From: an uncultured Collinsella sp.
GTDB lineage: Bacteria > Actinomycetota > Coriobacteriia > Coriobacteriales > Coriobacteriaceae
Length of the DNA stretch: 5,493 nt
Direction of reading: 5' to 3'
Assembly (NCBI GenBank): GCA_900551605.1
Contig: URWS01000120.1
Coordinates: 1 to 5,493 of the forward strand
Shown: in pieces, positions 1-5,136 of the stretch
How the letters are laid out: each line of letters begins with the position of its first letter
Position numbering within the stretch: the first letter of the stretch is position 1
The notes under the pieces: model-generated
What the model was told of the DNA's origin: nothing
What the model saw: the letters and a program-made list of their open reading frames with translations, nothing else
Databases searched by the model: none
Position numbers and translations under genes: made by a program

Positions 1-807
1 GGTGCCGGACTGTTTGATGGCAACCTGGCTGGCCGCAGGACCCTGGGGCAAAAACTGCTCGGTGACCACGCGGGCGCCCTCGACAACCTTGCCGTCAACC
101 TTGACCGTGTCGCCCTCGATCTGGGCGCCGTCGATGACGCTCCAACCGCCGTCTGCATTAGGCTGGACAGCGACAGGCTCTACGAGCTCAGCCTTCTGAG
201 CCGGCTGAAAATTGGAGATAACGCCACCGGCAGCCAGGCAGATGCCGAACACGAGGTTCAGCGGGATGAGCACATACAAAACGGTGCGGGTGAGGTCAAC
301 CCAGAAGGAACCCAAACCCTGCTCCTTGACCTGACGGAAACCGCGGATGAGCGCGAACATGACCGCAATACCGGTGCCGGCGGACAAGAAGTTTTGCACG
401 GTGAGGCCCATGAACTGCACAAAGTAGGACAGGGTGGTCTCACCGGAATAGGATTGCCAGTTAGTGTTGGTTATGAAAGAAACAGCCGTATTGAACGACA
501 AGTCCCATGACACACCCGGCAGGTGCTGGGGATTGCCTGGCAAGAAGGACTGAAGCACTTGGAGTGCCACAAGAGCCACGAGGCCGATCCCCGAAAAGAC
601 CAGCACGCTCGCCAGATAGCGCCTACACCCCATCTGCTCTGCCGCGTCGATGCGAAGCAGACGATAGACGCCACGCTCCACAGGAGCAATCACAGGCGAC
701 AGAAACGTATGCTCACCATCCATGATATGGGCCATGAACCGACCGAGCGGAACGGCCAGGACGACGAGCACGGCAAAGTACAAGATGTACTGAATTGCAG
801 CGTCCAT
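1..807 (-). CDS. kdpA: KdpA, potassium-binding/translocating subunit of the Kdp P-type ATPase (N-terminal 269 residues; gene continues past the left edge)
   Basis: KdpA is the channel-like membrane subunit of the KdpFABC pump, which takes up K+ at very low external concentrations with ATP hydrolysed by KdpB. The fragment starts MDAAIQYILYF and has a first membrane helix at about residues 5-25 and another at about 64-86. The first selectivity-filter repeat is unmistakable (ITNTNWQSYSGE, residues 112-123), followed by GLTVQNFLSAGTGIAV (134-149) and WVDLTRT (169-175), all typical of the family. The conserved LPQGPAASQ.AIK..GT stretch leading to the second filter is at 253-269, where the window ends. 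Between about residues 205 and 250 there are roughly 38 more residues than in E. coli KdpA. The ATG follows the kdpF stop after 3 bases; GAGGAG at 821-826, inside kdpF, is the likely ribosome site, though its 13-base spacing is long. kdpB and kdpC would be expected beyond position 1. Confidence 0.97.
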   Translation of the reverse strand, partial: MDAAIQYILYFAVLVVLAVPLGRFMAHIMDGEHTFLSPVIAPVERGVYRLLRIDAAEQMGCRRYLASVLVFSGIGLVALVALQVLQSFLPGNPQHLPGVSWDLSFNTAVSFITNTNWQSYSGETTLSYFVQFMGLTVQNFLSAGTGIAVMFALIRGFRQVKEQGLGSFWVDLTRTVLYVLIPLNLVFGICLAAGGVISNFQPAQKAELVEPVAVQPNADGGWSVIDGAQIEGDTVKVDGKVVEGARVVTEQFLPQGPAASQVAIKQSGT

Positions 808-810
808 AGT

Positions 811-897
811 TTACGAATCACTCCTCATCAGAATGTAGATGTAATAGATAAAGAGTCCAATGCAAACGACTCCGATGATGGGAATGAGGATGTCCAT
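811..897 (-). CDS. kdpF: KdpF, small stabilising subunit of the Kdp ATPase (28 residues)
   Basis: This very short gene encodes a single hydrophobic helix (MDILIPIIGVVCIGLFIYYI..., membrane segment about residues 3-23) with a short polar tail ending MRSDS. Its size (29 residues in E. coli), one-helix character and place directly before kdpA identify it as KdpF, a lipid-like peptide that sits against KdpA and stabilises the KdpABC complex. The sequence itself is poorly conserved, so the call rests on position and topology. The ATG is preceded by the purine-rich AGGGGCGG (901-908), a fair ribosome site. The TAA stop is separated from the kdpA ATG by one codon, and kdpF and kdpA are in the same reading frame. 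The kdpA ribosome site lies inside the kdpF 3' end, so translation of the two is probably coupled. Confidence 0.9.
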   Translation of the reverse strand: MDILIPIIGVVCIGLFIYYIYILMRSDS

Positions 898-918
898 TTA
901 CCGCCCCTTTCACGCGCG

Positions 919-934
919 GTCCGATGTCTCGGAC
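919..934 (-). other. Small hairpin in the probable kdpF leader
   Basis: GTCCGA and TCGGAC form perfect 6-base arms around a 4-base loop. The hairpin lies 21 bases upstream of the kdpF ATG and would be in the 5' untranslated part of the kdpF-kdpA transcript. It has no U-tract and is not a terminator. A role in mRNA stability or translation is only a guess; 6-bp hairpins can occur by chance. Confidence 0.3.
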
Positions 935-960
935 GCCTGTTCTCGCAAGCGTCTGGGGAC

Positions 961-966
961 AGTAAA
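961..966 (-). promoter_or_regulatory. Weak candidate -10 element for kdpFABC
   Basis: Read on the minus strand this is TTTACT, four of six matches to TATAAT, about 64 bases before the kdpF ATG. At 17 bases upstream there is no recognisable -35 (TGCCTC), but that position overlaps the proximal direct-repeat copy at 979-988. A poor -35 overlapped by an activator site is the usual arrangement for a promoter that depends on an OmpR-family regulator. The assignment is tentative. Confidence 0.25.
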
Positions 967-981
967 CGCTTCTAGGGATTA

Positions 982-1030
982 AAGAGGCATGAGGGCCGGG
1001 GCTCACGTCCTTAAGATGCCGTAAAGATGC
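982..1030. promoter_or_regulatory. Three phased direct repeats, candidate KdpE operator
   Basis: On the plus strand the core AAGAKGC occurs at 982-988 (AAGAGGC), 1013-1019 (AAGATGC) and 1024-1030 (AAGATGC). On the minus strand the units read GCCTCTTTAAT, GCATCTTAAGG and GCATCTTTACG, the last two in direct tandem. Starts are 31 and 11 bases apart, close to three and one helical turns, so all copies face the same side of the DNA. OmpR/PhoB-type regulators such as KdpE typically bind direct repeats about 11 bases apart, which is the basis for the operator call. The binding protein is inferred, not shown. Confidence 0.45.
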
Positions 1031-1063
1031 AGGTAGAAAGCACTATTGCGGCTGCAGTGCGCC

Positions 1064-1069
1064 TATACT
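1064..1069 (+). promoter_or_regulatory. Candidate -10 element for kdpDE
   Basis: TATACT matches the sigma-70 type -10 consensus at five of six positions and lies 73 bases before the chosen kdpD ATG. No good -35 is found at 16-18 bases upstream. The tandem repeat pair at 1013-1030 ends 33 bases before this hexamer, a plausible activator position, which would fit autoregulation of kdpDE. Untested inference. Confidence 0.35.
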
Positions 1070-1130
1070 CGACCTTCGCGAGCATACAGTGGCTTCCTCA
1101 CCGCGTATGCACGCATGGACAACGCTTCAG

Positions 1131-1135
1131 AAAGG
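1131..1135 (+). promoter_or_regulatory. Ribosome binding site that decides the kdpD start
   Basis: AAAGG, preceded by AG, sits 7 bases before the ATG at 1143. The upstream in-frame GTG at 1089 and ATG at 1107 have no comparable purine tract at the right distance, so translation most likely starts at 1143. Confidence 0.6.
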
Positions 1136-1142
1136 CTACGCT

Positions 1143-3878
1143 ATGCAGCGCGACGCATCGGACACTCGCGTCAATCCAGACCTCATCCTCAAGGCAATTG
1201 AGAAAGACGAGGTCGCCGATGACGCTCGAACCAGCCGGGGACACCTCAAGATTTTCTTTGGCTACGCTGCTGGCGCAGGCAAAACCTATGCGATGCTTCA
1301 AGCCGCCCACGCCGCCAAGCGGCGAGGTGTCGACGTCGTCGCGGGATACATCGAGCCGCACGAACGTCCGGCAACTGCCCATCTTGCACAAGGGCTTGAG
1401 AACGTACCCTGTAAACTCATCGAGCACAACGACATTGTGCTCAGCGAGTTCGATCTAGATGCGGCTATCGAACGCGCCCCTCAGCTCATCCTTGTCGACG
1501 AGCTCGCCCATACGAATGCGCCGGGGTCTCGCCACGACAAACGCTATCGAGACGTCGAGGAACTTCTACATGCGGGCATCGACGTCTATACGACCGTGAA
1601 CGTTCAGCATATCGAGAGCCTAAACGACATGGTTGCATCCATCACCGGCGTTGTCGTGAGCGAACGAATCCCCGACCGTATCTTCGATGATGCCGACCAG
1701 GTCGAGCTCGTCGACATAGAGCCCGAAGACCTACTTGAGCGCCTTCGCGCCGGCCTCGTCTACCGTCCCGCGCAAGCCGACCGAGCGCAACAGCATTTTT
1801 TTACCGTCGAGAACCTCACCGCACTCCGAGAAATCGCGCTGCGCCGCTGCGCCGATCGCACCGGCCGCCTCACAGACGCCGCACGCGTGCTGGGAAACCG
1901 TGACTACTACACCAGGGAGCGTATCTTAGTCTGTGTCTCCCCGGCGCCGACCAATCCCCGCATTGTCCGTGCCGCCGCACGCATGGCGAAAGCGTTTCAC
2001 AGCGAGCTCGTCGCCCTGTTCGTAGAGAGCCCACGCACGCAAGCCATGAGCGATAATGAGCGCGCCAAGCTTGCAGCCAATATCGCCCTAGCCGAGCAGC
2101 TCGGAGCACATATGGAAACCGTCTATGGCGACGACATCGCGTTTCAGATCTCCGAGTTCGCACGCCTGTCGGGTATTTCGAAGATCGTCATGGGGCGCAC
2201 GGGCGAGCGCAGCAGCGTCCGTCAGGCCCTCTTCGGCCGTAAGTCTCTCGTAGAACAGCTCATAACATTCGCCCCGAACCTCGACATTTACATCATTCCA
2301 GACCAGTCGACTCCGCCCTCCCGGCCCAAAGGACACCGCCGTGCGCTCGCCCTGCAGCCGCCCAGCAGCCGAGACGCGCTTCGCACGTTGGCCCTCTCTC
2401 TTGTCGCCACGGCGATCGGCACGGCTTTCCGCCATCTGGGATTTGCCGATTCCAGCATCATATCCCTCTATATCCTCACGGCCCTGCTGACCGCCGTCAC
2501 CACGACGGGGCGTATCTGCACGATCGTATCGAGCGTGCTCTCTGTAGTGCTTTACAACTTCTGCTTCGTCACGCCTCTGTTTTCGCTCGCCAGCTACGAC
2601 CGAAGCTATCTGGTCACGTTCGGCATCATGTTCGCTACCGCTATGGTCGCCGGCGAGTTAATTGCGCGCATCGCCGACAACGCCCGTACCTCCGCCGAGA
2701 ACGCATTCAAAACGCGCGTACTCCTCGAAACGAACCAGCTCTTGCAGCAAGCCCATAGCGCGGAGGAGTGCGCCCGCGTCACCATGAACCAACTCATCAA
2801 ACTGCTAAAACTCGACGTGGTCTTCTATGCCGCTGAACATGGCACGCTCGGCAAGGCGCTCTATAAGTCCGCTGGCACCGAAAACCGATCCGCGTCGCTG
2901 CTCACCGACTACGAGCGCGCCGTTGCAACCTGGACCTACACCAACAACAAGCGCGCGGGCGCAAGCACGCGGACCCTGCCTGAGGCGCACTGTCTCTACC
3001 TCGCGGTTCGCACCGGCGACAAGGTATTCGGTGTCATCGGCATCGCCCTGGAGGGGCACGAGATCGAAGCCTTCGAGCATTCGATCGTCCTATCTATCGT
3101 AGGTGAATGCGCCTTGGCGCTCGAAAGCGACCAGGCGGCGCAAGAGCGCGAAGAGGCTGCGGTCTTGGCGAAAAACGAGCAGCTGCGCGCCAACCTTTTG
3201 CGCTCCATCGGCCACGATTTGAGGACACCCCTCACGGCTATATCCGGATCTGCGGCAATCCTTCGGAAGAACGACGAGAAGCTCAGCCTCGAACAACGCT
3301 GCAATCTTGCCGATGCCATCTACGACGATTCCCTCTGGCTTATCGATACCGTGGAGAACCTCCTCGCCATCACACGCGTCGAGGACGGCACCATTCGCCT
3401 CAACTTAACATCCGAGCTCATCGACGAGGTCATCGAGGCCGCCCTCAGCCATGTCGCCCAAGCATCGCATGGACGTGCCGTCACCATCGAGCACACTGAC
3501 GACATCCTGCTGGTACGCATCGACGTCCATCTCATCATGCAGGTGCTTACGAATCTCATCATGAACGCCTTCAAATACACGCCCGAGGACTCGACTGTCG
3601 CCATCAGCGCACGTCGCGAGGGTGCGTTCGTCGTGGTGAACGTCGCAGACGATGGACCGGGTGTGGCAGACTGCGACAAGCCTCATATCTTTGAGCGCTT
3701 CTTCACCTCAAGCAATACGCGGCCCGTGGATTCGCGTCGAAGCATCGGCCTTGGACTGTCGCTCTGCCGCTCCATCGTGGAGGCGCATGGCGGCGTCATC
3801 GAAGTTCGCGACAACCACCCCCATGGGGCCGTCTTCCGTTTTACCCTGCCCGCCGAGGAGATCGAGATTCATGAATAA
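1143..3878 (+). CDS. kdpD: KdpD, membrane sensor histidine kinase for potassium/turgor (911 residues)
   Basis: KdpD is the sensor kinase controlling kdpFABC through KdpE. Residues about 33-240 form the KdpD N-terminal domain, with Walker A GYAAGAGKT (40-48), LILVDELAHTNAPGSRH (115-131) and TTVNVQHIESLND (150-162). A universal-stress-protein-like domain follows (about 259-386). Four closely spaced membrane helices of the DUF4118 type lie at about 412-430, 437-454, 459-477 and 489-510. A GAF-like domain occupies about 525-660. The kinase core is complete: HDLRTPLT with phospho-acceptor His691, N box LTNLIMNAFKYTP (802-814), G1 DDGPG (836-840), F box IFERFF (849-854) and G2 GLGLSLC (869-875). 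Length is close to the 894 residues of the E. coli protein. The ATG at 1143 was chosen for its ribosome site and because the protein then begins like other KdpDs; an in-frame GTG at 1089 would add 18 residues. The stop overlaps the kdpE start, so the two are one operon. Confidence 0.96.
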   Translation: MQRDASDTRVNPDLILKAIEKDEVADDARTSRGHLKIFFGYAAGAGKTYAMLQAAHAAKRRGVDVVAGYIEPHERPATAHLAQGLENVPCKLIEHNDIVLSEFDLDAAIERAPQLILVDELAHTNAPGSRHDKRYRDVEELLHAGIDVYTTVNVQHIESLNDMVASITGVVVSERIPDRIFDDADQVELVDIEPEDLLERLRAGLVYRPAQADRAQQHFFTVENLTALREIALRRCADRTGRLTDAARVLGNRDYYTRERILVCVSPAPTNPRIVRAAARMAKAFHSELVALFVESPRTQAMSDNERAKLAANIALAEQLGAHMETVYGDDIAFQISEFARLSGISKIVMGRTGERSSVRQALFGRKSLVEQLITFAPNLDIYIIPDQSTPPSRPKGHRRALALQPPSSRDALRTLALSLVATAIGTAFRHLGFADSSIISLYILTALLTAVTTTGRICTIVSSVLSVVLYNFCFVTPLFSLASYDRSYLVTFGIMFATAMVAGELIARIADNARTSAENAFKTRVLLETNQLLQQAHSAEECARVTMNQLIKLLKLDVVFYAAEHGTLGKALYKSAGTENRSASLLTDYERAVATWTYTNNKRAGASTRTLPEAHCLYLAVRTGDKVFGVIGIALEGHEIEAFEHSIVLSIVGECALALESDQAAQEREEAAVLAKNEQLRANLLRSIGHDLRTPLTAISGSAAILRKNDEKLSLEQRCNLADAIYDDSLWLIDTVENLLAITRVEDGTIRLNLTSELIDEVIEAALSHVAQASHGRAVTIEHTDDILLVRIDVHLIMQVLTNLIMNAFKYTPEDSTVAISARREGAFVVVNVADDGPGVADCDKPHIFERFFTSSNTRPVDSRRSIGLGLSLCRSIVEAHGGVIEVRDNHPHGAVFRFTLPAEEIEIHE

Positions 3879-4575
3879 TGCCGCTAAGCCACGCATCCTT
3901 CTGGTCGAAGATGACCTGACCGTTCAAAACCTCGTTTCGACCGCGCTTGACCTCCACGGCTATGTCGTGAGCAAGGTTTGCAACGGCCAGGCCGCCATCA
4001 TGGATGCGGTGTCGCACGGTCCCAGCCTCATCATGCTCGACCTAGGCCTTCCCGACATTGACGGCATCGAGGTCATCACGAAGATCCGAAGCTGGTCGGC
4101 AGTCCCCATTATCGTCATTTCGGCGCGCACCGAAGATTCCGACAAGATTGCAGCACTTGACGCAGGGGCAGACGACTACCTCACCAAGCCCTTTTCTGTG
4201 GATGAGTTGCTCGCGCGCGTCCGCGCGAATTTGAGGCGCTCCTCGATGGCGTCGAGCGAGTCGACAGAAGCGAGCACGTTCGACAACGGTCCGCTGCATA
4301 TCGACTACGCCGCGGGATACGCGACGAAAGACGGGCGCGAGCTCTCGCTCACCCCAACCGAGTATAAATTGCTCGTCCTTCTGGCGAAAAACATCGACAA
4401 GGTGCTCACCCACACCTTCATCACCCGCGAGATATGGGGCACGAGCTGGGACAGCGATCTGGCGAGCCTGCGCGTGTTCATGCGCACCCTGCGCAAGAAG
4501 ATCGAGGCAGACCCCTCTCACCCCAAGATGATTCAGACGCACATGGGTGTCGGGTACCGCATGCAGCGTCTCTAG
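3871..4575 (+). CDS. kdpE: KdpE, OmpR/PhoB-family response regulator of the kdp operon (234 residues)
   Basis: KdpE is phosphorylated by KdpD and activates kdpFABC transcription in the cytoplasm. The receiver domain (about 7-122) has the acidic pair in VEDD (12-15), phospho-acceptor Asp57 in LDLGLPDIDGIE, Ser84 in VISAR and Lys106 in LTKPF. The SAVPIIVISAR and SDKIAALDAGADDY segments closely match E. coli KdpE, which separates it from other OmpR-family proteins. The C-terminal winged-helix DNA-binding domain (about 135-234) shows LTPTEYKLLVLL (160-171), a recognition-helix region at DLASLRVFMRTLRKKIE (196-212) and the closing GVGYR (226-230). The ATG overlaps the end of kdpD by 8 bases, with AGGAG at 3856-3860 ten bases upstream, so translation is coupled. 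The linker at about 123-137 is Ser-rich. Likely DNA targets are the direct repeats at 982-1030 (inference). Confidence 0.96.
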   Translation: MNNAAKPRILLVEDDLTVQNLVSTALDLHGYVVSKVCNGQAAIMDAVSHGPSLIMLDLGLPDIDGIEVITKIRSWSAVPIIVISARTEDSDKIAALDAGADDYLTKPFSVDELLARVRANLRRSSMASSESTEASTFDNGPLHIDYAAGYATKDGRELSLTPTEYKLLVLLAKNIDKVLTHTFITREIWGTSWDSDLASLRVFMRTLRKKIEADPSHPKMIQTHMGVGYRMQRL

Positions 4576-4589
4576 CCCACCCCGCAAAA

Positions 4590-4656
4590 AGTTGCGGTGG
4601 AATACGGAGTAGATAAGGCCTTTGACAGCCAAAACAGTCCGTATTTCACCGCAACT
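4590..4656. repeat. Long inverted repeat (19-bp arms, 29-base loop) downstream of kdpE
   Basis: Left arm AGTTGCGGTGGAATACGGA (4590-4608) pairs with right arm TCCGTATTTCACCGCAACT (4638-4656) at 18 of 19 positions. The one mismatch, G4600 opposite T4646, becomes a G-U wobble in a plus-strand transcript, so RNA would form an unbroken 19-bp stem. It starts 15 bases after the kdpE stop. No U-tract follows, so it is not a standard intrinsic terminator, though it could protect or end the kdpDE mRNA. The length and near-perfect symmetry suggest a dispersed intergenic repeat (REP- or MITE-like). No flanking target duplication was seen. The copy number in the genome is unknown from this window. Confidence 0.8.
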
Positions 4657-4713
4657 GATTTAACGAGGCCCCAAAATACTCTTCGACTCGCCGCGCTCTC
4701 CCTCAAATGCGCA

Positions 4714-4747
4714 AAGCGCCCCGCGAACGGATGCTCGCGAGGCGCTT
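4714..4747 (-). terminator. Probable terminator of the Feo-associated small gene
   Basis: AAGCGCCCCGCGA (4714-4726) and TCGCGAGGCGCTT (4735-4747) form 13-base arms with an 8-base loop. The single mismatch (C4721 opposite A4740) becomes a G-U pair only in the minus-strand RNA, pointing to that direction of transcription. The stem begins 13 bases after the stop of the minus-strand gene ending at 4761. The following U-run is weak (only three Us at the stem base, then GCGC and three more Us), so efficiency is uncertain. It may also help insulate the convergent kdpDE transcript. Confidence 0.55.
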
Positions 4748-4760
4748 AGATGTCTGGGCC

Positions 4761-4961
4761 TTACTTGATTCCGCGGCCCAAGTCTTCGGCGATTTTGTCT
4801 ACGCCCTTAAGTGCGGCGCACGTCTTTTTGTTGGAACAATGCCCCGTGCAAACGCCACCCTGAGCGCAGTCGGCGCAGGTGCCCTTGCGGTAGATGCGCA
4901 CGCATACCGCGACAAACGCAATACCGATAACAGCCAGTACAACAATATCGATAGGTGCCAT
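4761..4961 (-). CDS. FeoB-associated Cys-rich membrane protein (66 residues)
   Basis: A small protein with one N-terminal membrane helix (about residues 4-22, IDIVVLAVIGIAFVAVCV), a basic stop-transfer stretch (RIYRKG, 22-27) and a cysteine cluster C29-x2-C32-x5-C38-x3-C42-x5-C48, ending in a polar, probably helical tail. This layout matches the FeoB-associated Cys-rich membrane protein family, which is encoded beside feoB in many anaerobes and Firmicutes. Its function is not established; metal binding or delivery near FeoB is the usual suggestion. The cysteine segment is predicted to face the cytoplasm by the positive-inside rule. The start is firm: AGGAGG (4968-4973) lies six bases before the ATG. 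It is 175 bases downstream of feoB on the same strand but separated from it by a strong terminator, so its own promoter or read-through is needed; no convincing promoter was found. Confidence 0.85.
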   Translation of the reverse strand: MAPIDIVVLAVIGIAFVAVCVRIYRKGTCADCAQGGVCTGHCSNKKTCAALKGVDKIAEDLGRGIK

Positions 4962-5011
4962 AGCAAGCCTCCTCTAGTTAACCACCACTTACTTTACCCC
5001 ATTCTCCACCT

Positions 5012-5038
5012 ACCAAAAAGGGACAGGTTTATTTTGGT
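5012..5038. repeat. ACCAAAA/TTTTGGT inverted repeat around a GGGACAGGTTTA core
   Basis: ACCAAAA (5012-5018) and TTTTGGT (5032-5038) are exact 7-base inverted copies around 13 bases that include GGGACAGGTTTA. The nine bases ACCAAAAAG recur at 5072-5080. From memory, GGGACAGGTTTATTTT-like strings occur as dispersed intergenic repeats in several bacterial genomes, sometimes near REP-associated transposases. The repeat assignment is therefore inference; a regulatory palindrome for the downstream small gene is the alternative. Confidence 0.4.
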
Positions 5039-5074
5039 CGGTTTTATCTGCGGAAACGCCACATCTCCCCCACC

Positions 5075-5107
5075 AAAAAGCCCGAGTGTCGCTGGGACAC
5101 CCGGGCT
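5075..5107 (-). terminator. Strong intrinsic terminator of feoB
   Basis: In the minus-strand RNA, AGCCCG then GGUGUC pairs with GACACU then CGGGCU, giving a 12-bp stem (5079-5090 with 5096-5107) around a 5-base loop, immediately followed by five Us (5075-5079 complement, sharing the last stem base). The only plus-strand mismatch (A5085 opposite C5101) is a G-U pair in the minus-strand RNA, confirming direction. It lies about 30 bases after the feoB stop. Confidence 0.9.
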
Positions 5108-5136
5108 CGTGGAAAGGGGTTAATCCTTATTCGGAC

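Larger units (their letters stand above)
898..1142. promoter_or_regulatory. Divergent control region between kdpF-kdpA and kdpD-kdpE
   Basis: These 245 bases separate two divergent transcription units of the same regulon, so at least the kdpFABC promoter must lie here and the kdpDE promoter is likely here too. No open frame on either strand looks like a gene. It holds a three-copy direct repeat (982-1030), a good -10-like hexamer for kdpDE (1064-1069), a weaker candidate for kdpFABC (961-966) and short inverted repeats near kdpF (919-934, and AAGCGT at 947-952 with ACGCTT at 966-971). The long T-rich KdpE target known from E. coli is not present. In E. coli kdpDE lies downstream of kdpFABC in the same direction; here the regulator genes face away from the pump genes. 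Confidence 0.8.

Noticed and set aside
523..975. Plus-strand open frame of 150 codons across kdpA, kdpF and the spacer
   Set aside because: It is antisense to clearly recognised kdpA and kdpF, has low-complexity His/Arg/Asp-rich translation and no family resemblance.
1046..1069. TTGCGG plus TATACT as a full sigma-70 promoter for kdpD
   Set aside because: The gap between the hexamers is only 12 bases, too short for a functional -35/-10 pair; only the -10 candidate was kept.
1089..1142. An 18-residue N-terminal extension of KdpD starting at GTG 1089 (or ATG 1107)
   Set aside because: No ribosome site precedes either codon, the GTG is only 20 bases after the likely -10 hexamer, and the ATG at 1143 has AAAGG at 7 bases and gives a typical KdpD N-terminus.
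898..1142. A c-di-AMP (ydaO-type) or other riboswitch before kdpF or kdpD
   Set aside because: The leaders are short and no conserved ydaO-like core or multi-helix fold could be made out; only small hairpins are present.
4042..4632. Minus-strand open frame of 196 codons opposite kdpE
   Set aside because: It is the mirror of a well-conserved response regulator in high-GC DNA; the translation resembles no known family and the start lies inside the inverted repeat.
4590..4656. Ordinary intrinsic terminator of kdpDE
   Set aside because: The loop is 29 bases and the right arm is followed by GATTTAACG rather than a U-run, so it was called a repeat instead.
4707..5123. Plus-strand open frame of 138 codons across the Cys-rich gene and both terminators
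   Set aside because: It runs antisense to the small Feo gene and through two terminator stems; no ribosome site or recognisable domain.
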